A stretch of 64,000 nucleotides of DNA from Micromonospora coxensis (lineage in GTDB: Bacteria > Actinomycetota > Actinomycetes > Mycobacteriales > Micromonosporaceae), in the NCBI RefSeq assembly GCF_900090295.1, contig NZ_LT607753.1, positions 4,340,001 to 4,404,000 of the forward strand, written 5' to 3'. Shown piece by piece: positions 19,714 through 30,349 of the stretch. The notes under the pieces were generated by a model. It did no database searches, was not told where the DNA came from, and saw only the letters and a program-made list of their open reading frames with translations. Positions within the stretch are counted from its first letter, which is position 1, and each line of letters opens with the position of its first letter. A program made the translations under genes and the position numbers.

Positions 19714-20457
19714 ATGGTGTCGATCGACGGGCTGGGCGACCTCTGGGACAAGCTCTTCAGCGCCCAACCCGACCCCCCGCCCCTGCTCGTGCTCGTCACC
19801 GCGCTGGTCGCCCTGGTGGTGGTCGCCACCCGGCTGCCCTGGCGGATCGCCCGCAACGCGGTGACCATCGCCCACGAGGGCGGGCACGCCCTGGCGGCGC
19901 TGCTCACCGGTCGCCGGCTGCACGGCATCCGGCTGCACTCGGACACCTCCGGGCTCACCCTCTCCGCCGGACGTCCCACCGGACCCGGCATGATCCTCAC
20001 CCTGCTCGCCGGGTACGTCGCCCCGTCGCTGGTCGGGCTCGCCGGGGCGTGGCTGCTCGGCGGCAACCGGATCACCCTGCTGCTCTGGATCACCGTGGCG
20101 CTGCTGCTCGCCATGCTCGTGATGATCCGCAACGTCTACGGGGTGCTCTCCCTGCTGGTCACCGGCGGGGTGGTGCTCGTCGTCTCCTGGTACGCCTCAC
20201 CGCAGACCCAGGCCGCGTTCGCCTGGACCTCGGTCTGGTTCCTGCTGCTCGGCGGCGTACGCCCGGTGGTGGAGCTGCAACGGCTGCGCGCCCGGGGCCG
20301 GATGCCGGAGTCCGACGCCGACCAGTTGGCCCGGCTGACGCCGTTCCCGGCGCTGTTCTGGGTGGCCGTGTTCGGCCTGGTGAACCTGGCGGCGCTCGCG
20401 GTGGGGGCGATGCTGCTCGCCGGCCCGATCCTCACCGACGCCGGCCTCACCCTCTGA
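19714..20457 (+). CDS. M50B-type intramembrane metallopeptidase-like protein
   Basis: 247 residues with about seven hydrophobic segments. IAHEGGHALAALLTGR contains HExxH at residues 54-58, and VAHEGGHALAAL-like text followed by LTLLAGYVAPSLVGLAGAWLL matches the M50B peptidase family, whose members cleave membrane-embedded substrates. A second metal ligand (usually an Asp in NPxxDG) is not obvious here, so activity is uncertain. Start ATG/GTG at 19714 (MVSIDGLGDLWDKL). It is followed by an ECF sigma gene on the same strand, but 114 bases separate them. Confidence 0.78.
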   Translation: MVSIDGLGDLWDKLFSAQPDPPPLLVLVTALVALVVVATRLPWRIARNAVTIAHEGGHALAALLTGRRLHGIRLHSDTSGLTLSAGRPTGPGMILTLLAGYVAPSLVGLAGAWLLGGNRITLLLWITVALLLAMLVMIRNVYGVLSLLVTGGVVLVVSWYASPQTQAAFAWTSVWFLLLGGVRPVVELQRLRARGRMPESDADQLARLTPFPALFWVAVFGLVNLAALAVGAMLLAGPILTDAGLTL

Positions 20458-20571
20458 CGGCCGGTGCCGAGGATCGCCGCCGCCGAACCCGGCCAGATTG
20501 ATCGCCCGGGCCGGCAACCTCGACCGGGTCGCCGTGCGTGTCCCCTGCGACCGTCACGGGGGAGGTAGCAG

Positions 20572-21063
20572 GTGCCGGACGTCGACGGGTTCGACGAGTT
20601 CTACCGGAGCAGCCGACAACGGATGCTCGGCTTCGTCTACGTGCTGACCGGCAACCTGGCGGAGGCGCAGGACGCCGTCCAGGAGGCGTACATCCGGGCC
20701 TGGCAGCGCTGGTCCACGGTGAGCGGGTACGACGACCCGGAGGCGTGGGTACGCGTGGTGGCCAGCAGGATCGCGGTCAGCCGGTGGCGCAGCCTGCGCA
20801 GCCGGGCCCGGGCCTACCTGCGGCACGGGGCCCAGGAGAGCGTTCCCGGCCCCGGCACCGACACCGTCGACGTGGTGGCCGCGCTGCGCCGCCTGCCGGA
20901 GGAGCAGCGCACCGCCCTGGCGATGTACTACCTGCTCGGCATGCCCGTCGCCGAGGTGGCCCGGGAGACCGAGGCACCGGTCGGCACGGTCAAGGCCCGG
21001 CTGTCCCGAGGGCGGGCCGCGCTGGCCGGACTGCTCGCCGTCGCCGACCTGGAGGAGGCGTGA
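20572..21063 (+). CDS. ECF RNA polymerase sigma factor (SigE-like family)
   Basis: 163 residues from GTG 20572 with GGGGGAGG upstream. Region 2 is FDEFYRSSRQRMLGFVYVLTGNLAEAQDAVQEAYIRAWQRW (8-50) and region 4 is ALRRLPEEQRTALAMYYLLGMPVAEVARETEAPVGTVKARLSRGRAAL (103-152). Length and the R4 motif fit the actinobacterial SigE-family ECF group. The following gene overlaps its stop codon (TGATG) and encodes a membrane-anchored protein that may regulate it. The target promoter is unknown. Confidence 0.92.
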   Translation: MPDVDGFDEFYRSSRQRMLGFVYVLTGNLAEAQDAVQEAYIRAWQRWSTVSGYDDPEAWVRVVASRIAVSRWRSLRSRARAYLRHGAQESVPGPGTDTVDVVAALRRLPEEQRTALAMYYLLGMPVAEVARETEAPVGTVKARLSRGRAALAGLLAVADLEEA

Positions 21064-21956
21064 TGCGTGAGGATCCGCACTTCGTCGACCGGCTGCACCG
21101 GGACCTCAACGCGGTCCGCTGGGCCGAGCCGGAGGAGATCCGCGCCGTGGCCCGCCGACGCAGCCGGCGTACCGCCCTGCTGGCGGCCACCGCGGTGCTC
21201 GCCGTGGTGTCGGGCACCGCGTACGCGGCGGTCGGGCGGTCGGTGACCCCGGCCCCTCCGGTCGCGGCCACCCCGGCGCCGGCCGTCGCGCCGGCCGAGA
21301 TCCCGCCGGAGGTCCTGCTCGACCCGGGCGACGTGCCGCTGAGGACCGGCGTGCGGCTCGGCGAGTCCGGACTCGGGGAGACGGTACGGGTCGACCCGCT
21401 GCTGGAGTCGTGCGGCCGCCAGCGGGGGGTGCCGTCGACGGGGCCCACGTCCCGCTCGTCGCGGTCGCAGACCCTGATGCGCCCGGCGACCGGCGGCCCG
21501 ACGGCGCCGGTGCTCACCCAGGACGTCTACCGCCTCGAACCCCGGCACGGTCGACTGCTCTTCGGGACCGTCTCGGTGCTGTTGAACGCCTGCGCCGAGT
21601 GGCGGTCCACCGACTCCGTGCCGCTGGCCGGCGGGCCGGCGCCCACCGTGAGCACCCACCGGTGGGAGGCGCCGGTCAGCGGGTTCGCCGGTGACGAGTC
21701 GGTGATGCTCCGCCACACGTCGGCGACGCCGCGTGGCCGGGCCGACGCGACGGTGGTGACCACGGTCCCGCCCACCGAGGTCACCATGGTGGTGCGGGTC
21801 GGTGACCTGGTCACCGTGATCGCGACCGGTCCGGACGTCGCCGAGGAGGCGGTCGACGGCACCCGTCCCGGCCTCCGCCTCAGCCACGCCCAGCTGGAGA
21901 CGCTCGGACGCACCGCCGCCCGCCGGCTCTGCGTCGCCGCCGCCCCGGGCTGCTGA
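21063..21956 (+). CDS. Membrane-anchored protein coupled to ECF sigma factor
   Basis: 297 residues from ATG 21063, overlapping the sigma-factor stop by one base. A cytoplasmic stretch of about 40 residues (MREDPHFVDRLHRDLNAVRWAEPEEIRAVARRRSRR) precedes one membrane helix (TALLAATAVLAVVSGTAYAAV) and an exported Pro/Ala linker plus a domain of about 220 residues with three Cys. The cytoplasmic segment is short for a classical anti-sigma domain and no ZAS motif (HxxxCxxC) is present. A sensor or anti-sigma role is inferred from position only. The family is not recognised. Confidence 0.7.
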   Translation: MREDPHFVDRLHRDLNAVRWAEPEEIRAVARRRSRRTALLAATAVLAVVSGTAYAAVGRSVTPAPPVAATPAPAVAPAEIPPEVLLDPGDVPLRTGVRLGESGLGETVRVDPLLESCGRQRGVPSTGPTSRSSRSQTLMRPATGGPTAPVLTQDVYRLEPRHGRLLFGTVSVLLNACAEWRSTDSVPLAGGPAPTVSTHRWEAPVSGFAGDESVMLRHTSATPRGRADATVVTTVPPTEVTMVVRVGDLVTVIATGPDVAEEAVDGTRPGLRLSHAQLETLGRTAARRLCVAAAPGC

Positions 21957-21961
21957 CGGGA

Positions 21962-21993
21962 CGGGCCGCGCGACCCGCAGGTCGCGCGGCCCG
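21962..21993. terminator. Perfect 14-bp GC-rich hairpin
   Basis: CGGGCCGCGCGACC (21962-21975), loop CGCA, then its exact complement to 21993. It sits between the plus-strand sigma operon and the minus-strand accD, six bases after one stop and 12 before the other. Confidence 0.85.
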
Positions 21994-22004
21994 GTCCGGT
22001 CGGG

Positions 22005-23588
<1,584 letters not shown>

Positions 23589-23674
23589 CCTGGGAATATA
23601 ACGATGGTTCAGGCCGGGGCCGCTGTGCAGTACGCCTCAATACCCTCCGTCGCGGCCGGCCGTAGGCTGGCGGG

Positions 23675-24556
23675 ATGCCGGGCTCCCCGTACACCGATCT
23701 GGACCGACCGCCGCTGTCGGCGGCGCGGCTGGCCCGCGCGTTGACCGCGCCGCACGGGCCGTGGCGCCGGCTGGACCTGCGGGTCGAGACGGGCTCGACA
23801 AACGCGGACGTGGTGCGGGCGGCCCGCGCGGACGAGCCGGAGGGCCTGGTGGTGGTCGCCGAGCGGCAGACCGCCGGGCGGGGCCGGCGGGGCCGGGTCT
23901 GGCAGTCGCCGGCCCGCGCCGGCATCGCGACCAGCGTCCTGCTCCGGCCCGGGGTGGCCGTCGCGGAGCGCGGCTGGCCGCCGGCGCCCGCGACCGGGTA
24001 CGGCTGGCTGCCGCTGCTCGCCGGCGTCGCGCTGGTCGAGGCGGTGGCCCGGCTGGCCGAGCTGGAGGCCGGGCTGAAGTGGCCGAACGACCTGCTGGTC
24101 TCCGACGCCAAGTGCGGCGGCATCCTCGCCGAGGCGGTGCCGGGGGCGTCCCCGACCCAGCCACCGGCGATCGTGCTGGGCATCGGTCTCAACGTCACGC
24201 TCCGCGCCGACGAACTGCCGGAGAACCCGACCGGCCTGCCGGCCACCTCGCTGCAACTGGCCGGCGCCGTGGCGACCGACCGGGATCCGCTGCTGCGCGC
24301 CCTGCTGCGCTCCCTCGCCGAGTGGTACGACCGCTGGCGCACCGCCGGGGGCGACCCGGTGACCAGCGGCCTGCGCGACGCCTACCTGGCCTCCTGCGCC
24401 ACGGTGGACCGTCGGGTACGGGTGCTGCTGCCCGACGGCGGCGAGCTGACCGGCCGGGCCGTCGGGGTGGACCTCGACGGCCAGTTGCTGGTCGAGACGG
24501 CGGACGGCCGCCGGGCGCTGGCCGCCGGTGACGTCCTGCACCTGCGACCCCTCTGA
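23675..24556 (+). CDS. birA: Biotin-[acyl-CoA carboxylase] ligase
   Basis: 293 residues of a BirA without an N-terminal DNA-binding domain. Visible motifs: ETGSTNADVV (substrate loop, about 38-47), AERQTAGRGRRGRVWQSP (biotin/ATP loop GRGRRGR near 68-76), LKWPNDLLVSDAKCGGIL (KWPNDL near 134), GIGLNV, and the C-terminal SH3-like tail (GRAVGVDLDGQLLVETADGRRALAAGDVLHLRPL). It attaches biotin to the AMKM lysine of AccA3. It is divergent from accD, as in mycobacteria. Confidence 0.95.
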   Translation: MPGSPYTDLDRPPLSAARLARALTAPHGPWRRLDLRVETGSTNADVVRAARADEPEGLVVVAERQTAGRGRRGRVWQSPARAGIATSVLLRPGVAVAERGWPPAPATGYGWLPLLAGVALVEAVARLAELEAGLKWPNDLLVSDAKCGGILAEAVPGASPTQPPAIVLGIGLNVTLRADELPENPTGLPATSLQLAGAVATDRDPLLRALLRSLAEWYDRWRTAGGDPVTSGLRDAYLASCATVDRRVRVLLPDGGELTGRAVGVDLDGQLLVETADGRRALAAGDVLHLRPL

Positions 24557-24719
24557 CGCACCCCGCCTGCCGTCGCGTCGCTCGTCGGACCGACGGCTCT
24601 CGGGTGGGGCCGGTGGCGGCCTGCGGAGCCGTGCGGGACGACGTGGGTCGTGTGGGTGATATGTCGAGGCGGCCGGAGCGGTTACGGTCGGCGCGACTGA
24701 TTCCGGCGAGGAGGTTCCC

Positions 24720-25292
24720 GTGGCGTTCCCCGAAGACGTGCTCACCGAGGACGAGCACGTCGTCCTGCACCTGCATCCGCACTGGAAGGCGCTGCTGCGG
24801 CCGGTCCTGGTGCTGGGCCTCGGCATCGCCGCGCTGGTGGCCGCCGGGATCCTGCTGCCCCAGGGCGACGGCGGCACGATCGTGCTCTACGTCCTGGCCG
24901 GGCTGGTCCTGGTGCTGGCGCTGTGGTTGGCGCTCTGGCCGTTCCTGGTCTGGCGGACCACCCACTACCTGTTCACCAACGAGCGGGTGCTGCTCCAGCA
25001 GGGGGTGCTCTCCCGGGACCGGCGGGACATCCCGCTGACCCGGATCAACGACCACGCGATGAGCCAGCGCTTCGTCGAGCGGCTGCTGGGCTGCGGGACG
25101 CTCACCATCGAGTCGGCGGGGGAGCGCGGCCAGTCCGTGCTGCACGACGTGCCGCAGGTGGGCAAGGTCCAGACGAAGCTCTACGAGCTGGTGGAGGCCC
25201 ACCACGACAAGCACTCGCTGGGCGACGGCGAGATGCGCGAGATCCTCGCCGACATGCGCGACGGCAAACCCCTCCGCGACCCCACCACCTGA
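24720..25292 (+). CDS. Bacterial PH-domain (bPH2/DUF304) membrane protein
   Basis: 190 residues from GTG 24720. EDVLTEDEHVVLHLHPHWKALLRPVLVL leads into two membrane helices (about 27-48 and 55-75), then the PH-like core WRTTHYLFTNERVLLQQGVLSRDRRDIPLTRINDHAMSQRFVERLLGCGTLTIESAGERG, where R-x-I-P-L-x-R-I-N-D is the bPH2 signature. Function of these YdbS/YdbT-type proteins is unknown; a membrane scaffolding or stress role has been proposed for relatives. Single gene. Confidence 0.88.
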   Translation: MAFPEDVLTEDEHVVLHLHPHWKALLRPVLVLGLGIAALVAAGILLPQGDGGTIVLYVLAGLVLVLALWLALWPFLVWRTTHYLFTNERVLLQQGVLSRDRRDIPLTRINDHAMSQRFVERLLGCGTLTIESAGERGQSVLHDVPQVGKVQTKLYELVEAHHDKHSLGDGEMREILADMRDGKPLRDPTT

Positions 25293-25327
25293 CCCGCCCC
25301 CGTACGGTGATCCGCCCCCCGCACGGT

Positions 25328-25382
25328 GATCAAGAGGTTTCGGGGTGCGGGAGCGCTTTCCCGGTGCCGAAACCTCTTGATC
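25328..25382. repeat. TGATCAAG hairpin, copy B
   Basis: Perfect 16-bp arms GATCAAGAGGTTTCGG (25328-25343) and its complement (25367-25382), between the convergent PH-domain gene and gtrA. It belongs to the same family as the elements at 3550, 30122 and 32352. Confidence 0.85.
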
Positions 25383-25440
25383 GACGCGGGCCGTGGGGGC
25401 TGTGCTCGGCGGGTGCGGGTGTCCGTAAGTGAGGACGGAG

Positions 25441-25468
25441 ACGCCCCCGGGGGATTCCCCGGGGGCGT
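25441..25468 (-). terminator. GC-rich hairpin downstream of the first GtrA gene
   Basis: ACGCCCCCGGGG (25441-25452), loop GATT, and its exact complement (25457-25468). It lies 15 bases beyond the minus-strand stop at 25484. Confidence 0.75.
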
Positions 25469-25483
25469 TCGGCGTGCGGTGGG

Positions 25484-26194
25484 TCAGCGGCGGGGGCGGC
25501 GGCTGCCGACCCGCAGTTCGGCGGCGAGTTCGGCGTCCAGGTCGGCGCCGACCGTGCTGCCCAGGCCGGCGTCCAGCGGCGCCGGTCGCACCTTGGGCTG
25601 TGGGAAGACCGGCTCGGTGACCGGCTCGCGTCGGCCCGTCTGCTGCTGGGCCTCCTCCAACTCGCTGACCGACTCGGCCAGTTCGGCGACCGGGTCCATC
25701 TCGGCCATCGTGTCCCACTCGTCGCGCGGGATGGAGTGCCACGTCTCCTCGGCGTGCTGCGGGACCGGTTGGAAGACGAAGGTCCGGTAGGACCAGAACC
25801 GGAACAGGGTGGCCAGCAGGACACCGCCCGTCTTCGCCACGTTGAGCGCGAGCAGGCTGGTCACGCCGAGGCCGTACTTGGCCGCCGCGAGGACGCCCAG
25901 CTCGATGAGCAGACCCGCGCCGTTGAAGAGGAAAAACAGGACGTATTCGCGCTGAACCGCTGCTTTCGGCCGATCACGGTACGTCCAGTGGCGATTCATC
26001 AGATACGACGTGATCGTCGCCACGATGGTGGCGATGACCGTCGCCTTCAGTTGGCCGTCGACGAAAACGGTGAGTGCCAGGGCGTTGAACACCGCGTAAT
26101 TGATGACGGTGTTGATGCCCCCGACGATGCCGAATTTGAGCGCCTCGTGGATGAACTTCTGCCAGCGCTCGGGCAGCAGACGGACAAGACGCAT
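25484..26194 (-). CDS. GtrA-family membrane protein
   Basis: 236 residues from ATG 26194. Four membrane helices fill residues 15-145: FIHEALKFGIVGGINTVINYAVFNALAL (GtrA signature F-x-x-V-G-x-x-x-T-x-x-x-x-x), ATVIATIVATITSYLMNRHWTYRD, REYVLFFLFNGAGLLIELGVLAA and NVAKTGGVLLATLFRFWSYRTFVF. A charged C-terminal tail of about 85 residues, unusual for the family, is rich in Glu, Pro and Ala. GtrA proteins move lipid-linked sugars across the membrane or support wall glycosylation. A second GtrA lies 62 bases upstream. No glycosyltransferase is adjacent. Confidence 0.9.
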   Translation of the reverse strand: MRLVRLLPERWQKFIHEALKFGIVGGINTVINYAVFNALALTVFVDGQLKATVIATIVATITSYLMNRHWTYRDRPKAAVQREYVLFFLFNGAGLLIELGVLAAAKYGLGVTSLLALNVAKTGGVLLATLFRFWSYRTFVFQPVPQHAEETWHSIPRDEWDTMAEMDPVAELAESVSELEEAQQQTGRREPVTEPVFPQPKVRPAPLDAGLGSTVGADLDAELAAELRVGSRRPRR

Positions 26195-26256
26195 GCGGAA
26201 CACCTTAAACAGTGGGCGGGGCCGGCAGGTTCCGGCCGGACGGGATGGGCGGCAGG

Positions 26257-26796
26257 TCACGCCTCTGGCGGCCGGTCGTTCGCCGCCTCCGGAACCGGGG
26301 GAGTTCCCGCTTCCACGAAGACGAACCGTCGATACGACCAGAACCGGAACAGCGTCCCGAGCCCGGTGCCGACGATGAAGCTGGCGATGTTGTCGGCCAG
26401 CACGGTCTGGAAGACCTCCGGCCAGATGCGGCCGAGGCCGTACCGGCTGATGACGAGGCAGGCCACCGCGATACCCAGACCCACCGTGTTGAAGAAGAAG
26501 AAGAGACCGTACTCCCGGGCGGGATGCGAGCGCAGACGGTGGCGCCACGTCCAGAACCGGTTGCCGAGGAAGGCCAGGGTGGCGGCCACCACGGTGGAGA
26601 TCGTCTTCGCCACGACCGGCGGGACGCCCCGGCCGGCGGAGAGGTAGTTGAAGAGCGCGAAGTCGACCAGGAACGCGATCCCGCCCACGGTGGCGAACTT
26701 GCTCATCTCGCGGACGAGGTGACCGAAGCGGTCCGTCAGTGTGCGGACCAGACCCGGGCGGGTCTGCGGGGACCCCGGTGGTTGGTCCCCGGTCAT
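26257..26796 (-). CDS. GtrA-family membrane protein, second copy
   Basis: 179 residues from ATG 26796. MSKFATVGGIAFLVDFALFNYLS, KTISTVVAATLAFLGNRFWTWRHR, REYGLFFFFNTVGLGIAVACLV and IASFIVGTGLGTLFRFWSYRRFVFVEA give the four-helix GtrA pattern and align with the neighbour. The longer reading to 26850 needs a TTG start and is less likely. The two copies probably act together or arose by duplication; they are divergent in sequence outside the helices. Confidence 0.88.
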   Translation of the reverse strand: MTGDQPPGSPQTRPGLVRTLTDRFGHLVREMSKFATVGGIAFLVDFALFNYLSAGRGVPPVVAKTISTVVAATLAFLGNRFWTWRHRLRSHPAREYGLFFFFNTVGLGIAVACLVISRYGLGRIWPEVFQTVLADNIASFIVGTGLGTLFRFWSYRRFVFVEAGTPPVPEAANDRPPEA

Positions 26797-27260
26797 CGTC
26801 GCGGCCACCCGCCGAGCGTACCGGTTGGGTGCTCCCTGGACGCGCAGCAACGGCGAGCCGTCCGCGCGGCCCGCCGCGGGGCTCGCCGGGCCGGACGCCC
26901 ACCGGTGCTCTCCAGTGAGCAGAGCGTAACGCGCGGTGGCGTATTCACTCCACGGTTCGACGATTCGCCGACGGCGTCACCGGAAGTCCGGTTCCTCTGT
27001 CCCTCGTCGTCCGTTCCCGCAGCCGTCGACAGTTCGCCGCAGGATTTGCGTGAAACTGCGCGCGAAAGCGGGTATTAGCTCGTGATGCCGCAGCCGGGCC
27101 GTACCTTGTGCAGTTCTTCACAACCAGTCCCACTGACTCGCGGGTCCGCCCGGTTTACGCTGAGCGCAATCCCAGGTTTCCACGAAGGCGACGCGGCCCG
27201 CGTCCGCCGTGACTCGTGCATCCCATAGATCGGTCAGCGTCGACCACAAGGAGATGTGAC
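26797..27260. other. Intergenic region upstream of PEP carboxykinase
   Basis: 464 bases without a supported gene, between divergent gtrA and pckG. The only structure found is the Rex-type palindrome at 27106-27123; no RNA gene was recognised. A reading frame at 26945-27133 (minus) has no family features. Confidence 0.6.
27106..27123. promoter_or_regulatory. Rex-type (NADH/NAD redox) operator
   Basis: TTGTGCAGTTCTTCACAA matches the Rex consensus TTGTGAANNNNTTCACAA at all but one of the defined positions (C for A at position 6). It lies 138 bases upstream of the pckG start codon and 310 from gtrA. Rex represses respiratory and fermentative genes at low NADH; a site here would tie PEP carboxykinase to redox state. 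The rex gene is not in the window. Confidence 0.65.
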
Positions 27261-29105
27261 ATGGTTGCTCCGGCAGTTGTGCGGGGTATCGACCAGGCCC
27301 CGACGACCCACCCCAAGCTGCTCGCCTGGGTCAGAGAAGTCGCTGAGCTGACCACCCCCGACCGGGTGGTCTGGGTCGACGGGTCCGATGAGGAGTGGCG
27401 GCGCCTCACCGACGAGCTCGTCGAGAACGGCACGCTGATTCGGCTGAACCCCGAGAAGAAGCCCAACTCGTTCTACGCGCGGACGGACCCGACGGACGTC
27501 GCGCGGGTCGAGGAGCGCACCTTCATCTGCTCCGTCGACGAGGCGGACGCCGGCCCCACCAACAACTGGATGGCGCCGGCCGAGATGAAGCGGACCATGT
27601 CCGAGCTGTACCGCGGCTGCATGCGCGGACGCACCATGTACGTCATCCCGTTCTGCATGGGCCCGGTCGAGGCCGAGAGCCCCATGTTCGGGGTGGAGAT
27701 CACCGACAGCCCGTACGTCGTCGCCTCGATGCGGATCATGACCCGGATGGGGGCCAAGGTCCTGGAGGCCATGGGCGACGACGCGGACTTCGTGCACGCG
27801 CTGCACTCCATCGGCGCGCCGCTCGCCCCCGGCCAGCAGGACGTCGCCTGGCCGTGCAACGAGACCAAGTACATCTCGCACTTCCCGGAGACCCGGGAGA
27901 TCTGGTCCTTCGGCTCCGGGTACGGCGGCAACTCGCTGCTGGGCAAGAAGTGCTACTCGCTGCGCATCGCCAGCGTCATGGGGCGCGACGAGGGCTGGCT
28001 CGCCGAGCACATGCTGATCCTCAAGATCACCTCGCCGGAGGGCAAGGTCTACCACATCGCGGGCGCGTTCCCGTCCGCCTGCGGCAAGACCAACCTGGCC
28101 ATGCTGGAGCCGACCATCCCGGGCTGGAAGGTCGAGACCATCGGCGACGACATCGCCTGGATGCGCTTCGGCTCCGACGGCCGCCTCTACGCGGTCAACC
28201 CGGAGTACGGCCTCTTCGGCGTCGCCCCGGGCACCGACTGGAAGACCAACGCCAACGCCATGCGGACGCTGGACCGCGGCAACTCCATCTTCACCAACGT
28301 CGCCCTCACCGACGACGGTGACATCTGGTGGGAGGGCATGGGTGAGCCGCCGGCGCACCTGATCGACTGGAAGGGCAACGACTGGACGCCGGAGAGCGAC
28401 AGCCTCTCCTCGCACGCGAACAGCCGGTTCTGCACCCCGATCACCCAGTGCCCGATCCTCGCCGAGGACTACTACGACCCGAACGGCGTGCCGATCGACG
28501 CCATCCTCTTCGGTGGCCGTCGCCGGGACACCATCCCGCTGGTCACCGAGGCCCGCGACTGGGTGCACGGCGTCTACATGGGCGCAACGCTCTCCTCGGA
28601 GACCACCGCCGCCGCCTCCGGCGCGGTCGGCGTGGTCCGCCGCGACCCGATGGCGATGCTGCCGTTCATCGGCTACCACGCCGGCGACTACTTCCGGCAC
28701 TGGATCGAGATGGGCAAGGGCACCGACGGCGACGAGTCCAAGCTGCCCAAGATCTACTACGTCAACTGGTTCCGTAAGGACGCCGAGGGCAACTTCCTCT
28801 GGCCGGGCTTCGGCGAGAACTCGCGCGTGCTCAAGTGGGTCATCGAGCGGATCGAGGGTCGCGCCGACGCCGTCGAGACCCCGATCGGCATGGTCCCCTC
28901 GCAGGACGCCCTGGACGTCGAGGGTCTGGACATGACCCCCGAGGACGTCCGGATCGCCCTGAAGGTCGACCCGGAGGAGTGGCGGCGGGAGCTTCCGCTG
29001 GTCAACGAGTGGTTCGAGAAGTTCGGCGACAAGCTGCCGGGCGTCCTCTGGGCCGAGCTGGACGCGCTGCGCGCCCGGCTCGACGCGGAGCAGCCGCAGA
29101 AGTAG
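27261..29105 (+). CDS. pckG: Phosphoenolpyruvate carboxykinase (GTP)
   Basis: 614 residues from ATG 27261 with AAGGAG seven bases upstream. GTP-type PEPCK motifs are all present: [44 protein letters not shown] (here [20 protein letters not shown]), [26 protein letters not shown] (P-loop, about 270-278), DDIAWM, and [11 protein letters not shown]. It converts oxaloacetate plus GTP to PEP plus CO2, the gluconeogenic entry step. PEP carboxylase (58290) and FBPase II (42709) are also in the window. Regulation by Rex is suggested by an upstream operator. Single gene. Confidence 0.97.
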   Translation: MVAPAVVRGIDQAPTTHPKLLAWVREVAELTTPDRVVWVDGSDEEWRRLTDELVENGTLIRLNPEKKPNSFYARTDPTDVARVEERTFICSVDEADAGPTNNWMAPAEMKRTMSELYRGCMRGRTMYVIPFCMGPVEAESPMFGVEITDSPYVVASMRIMTRMGAKVLEAMGDDADFVHALHSIGAPLAPGQQDVAWPCNETKYISHFPETREIWSFGSGYGGNSLLGKKCYSLRIASVMGRDEGWLAEHMLILKITSPEGKVYHIAGAFPSACGKTNLAMLEPTIPGWKVETIGDDIAWMRFGSDGRLYAVNPEYGLFGVAPGTDWKTNANAMRTLDRGNSIFTNVALTDDGDIWWEGMGEPPAHLIDWKGNDWTPESDSLSSHANSRFCTPITQCPILAEDYYDPNGVPIDAILFGGRRRDTIPLVTEARDWVHGVYMGATLSSETTAAASGAVGVVRRDPMAMLPFIGYHAGDYFRHWIEMGKGTDGDESKLPKIYYVNWFRKDAEGNFLWPGFGENSRVLKWVIERIEGRADAVETPIGMVPSQDALDVEGLDMTPEDVRIALKVDPEEWRRELPLVNEWFEKFGDKLPGVLWAELDALRARLDAEQPQK

Positions 29106-29142
29106 GTGTGACGGTTGCCCGTACCGGGCACCATCGGATTCC

Positions 29143-30006
29143 ATGAGGACGGCCGCCGCGACCACCGAGGTCCGGCGGCCGTCCGCCGTCCGGGCGCTGA
29201 CCGCACTGCTCGCCGTCACCGCCGCGGCCACCGTCGTGGTCGACCTGCTCAACTGGTGGTACGCCCCGGAGCAGGAGTTCGGGCTGGCCGTCCGCACCGG
29301 CTGGGCGATGCTGCGGGCGCTGGGCTTCCTCCTGCTGATCGGGCACGTCAACCGGGGTCGTACGGTCGCCAAACCGCTCGGGCTGATCCTCGCGGTCACC
29401 ACCGTCTTCGCGGTCGCCCGGCTGGTGGTGCCCCGGCAGGGGGTGCCGCCCCTGCCCGGTCTGCTCGGCTTCGCCCTGCTCACCGCGCTCTGCGTGAGCG
29501 TGGTCTGGCTGCTCTACCGCTCCGAGGCGATCGGCGGGCACCTGGTCCGGCACCGCAAGGGCCTGGTCGTCTCCGGCGGCACGATCTCCTGGCGGGAGGT
29601 CGCCCCGAAGCGGCCCCCGGTCACCGGCTGGCTGCTCACCAGCCGGGTCGCCGCCTTCACGTACAGCCCGCTGATGCTGGTGCCGGCGTTGGTGGCCGGC
29701 GGCGCCGTCCTGGACGGCCGGCTGGCCGCCGTGCCGGCGGTGCTGCTCTGGTTCCTGGCCGGCATCGCCACCAGCTACGCGGTGCTCCTGTGCACCGCCT
29801 TCCTGATGCGCGGCAAACGCTGGGCCCGCACCCTGCTGGTGGTGATCACCCTGGGCGTGCTCGCCGTCGACCTGCCGCTCTGCTGGTGGCTGCTCGGCGT
29901 CGACGGGCTCGTCCGCGACGGCGCCCCGCTGGTCGCCGCCGCCGTCCTGGCGCTCTACGGCCTCCGCCGCGCCGCCCGCGCCGAACCCCCACCCACCCGA
30001 GCCTGA
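29143..30006 (+). CDS. Polytopic membrane protein, function unknown
   Basis: 287 residues, hydrophobic for most of the length: about seven helices, including VRALTALLAVTAAATVVVDLLNWWY, AMLRALGFLLLIGHV, PLGLILAVTTVFAVARLVV, LLGFALLTALCVSVVWLLY and several towards the C terminus. A Trp/Arg loop (RKGLVVSGGTISWREVAPKRPPVTGW) divides two halves. No family was recognised. It is 37 bases after pckG on the same strand and could share its transcript. Confidence 0.7.
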   Translation: MRTAAATTEVRRPSAVRALTALLAVTAAATVVVDLLNWWYAPEQEFGLAVRTGWAMLRALGFLLLIGHVNRGRTVAKPLGLILAVTTVFAVARLVVPRQGVPPLPGLLGFALLTALCVSVVWLLYRSEAIGGHLVRHRKGLVVSGGTISWREVAPKRPPVTGWLLTSRVAAFTYSPLMLVPALVAGGAVLDGRLAAVPAVLLWFLAGIATSYAVLLCTAFLMRGKRWARTLLVVITLGVLAVDLPLCWWLLGVDGLVRDGAPLVAAAVLALYGLRRAARAEPPPTRA

Positions 30007-30121
30007 CCCGCCCCCGTCCCTGGCCCACCCCGTCTCCGGCTCACCCGCCTACGGCGGCCCCATCCGGTCTCAGCCCGGCTCGGGCCCCAAGCCCTCCCGG
30101 AGGGCCCCAAGCCCTCCCGGT

Positions 30122-30178
30122 TGATCAAGAAGTTTGGGGCCGAATTCGGCCCCAAGGCCGACCAAAACTTCTTGATCA
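30122..30178. repeat. TGATCAAG hairpin, copy C, with inner palindrome
   Basis: 14-bp perfect arms TGATCAAGAAGTTT (30122-30135) and its complement (30165-30178) enclose an 18-bp palindrome GGGGCCGAATTCGGCCCC (30136-30153). It follows a duplicated block (GGGCCCCAAGCCCTCCCGG twice, about 30083-30120). Unlike other copies it lies between two genes on the same strand, in a 343-bp gap with no gene. Confidence 0.85.
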
Positions 30179-30349
30179 CCGGCGACGGCGATGGCGGCGA
30201 TGGCGGCGACGGCGGCGGGGTGGGCTGCCGGGCTGGAAGGGAAGGGCAGGGTGGTGCGGTGTGGGAGCCGGGGTTGGTGAGGGTGGGAGGGGCAGGATGG
30301 GCGCGGGGCCGCCGCGCTGCCGGTCGGGCGGCGCCGGAGGGAGGGCTCC

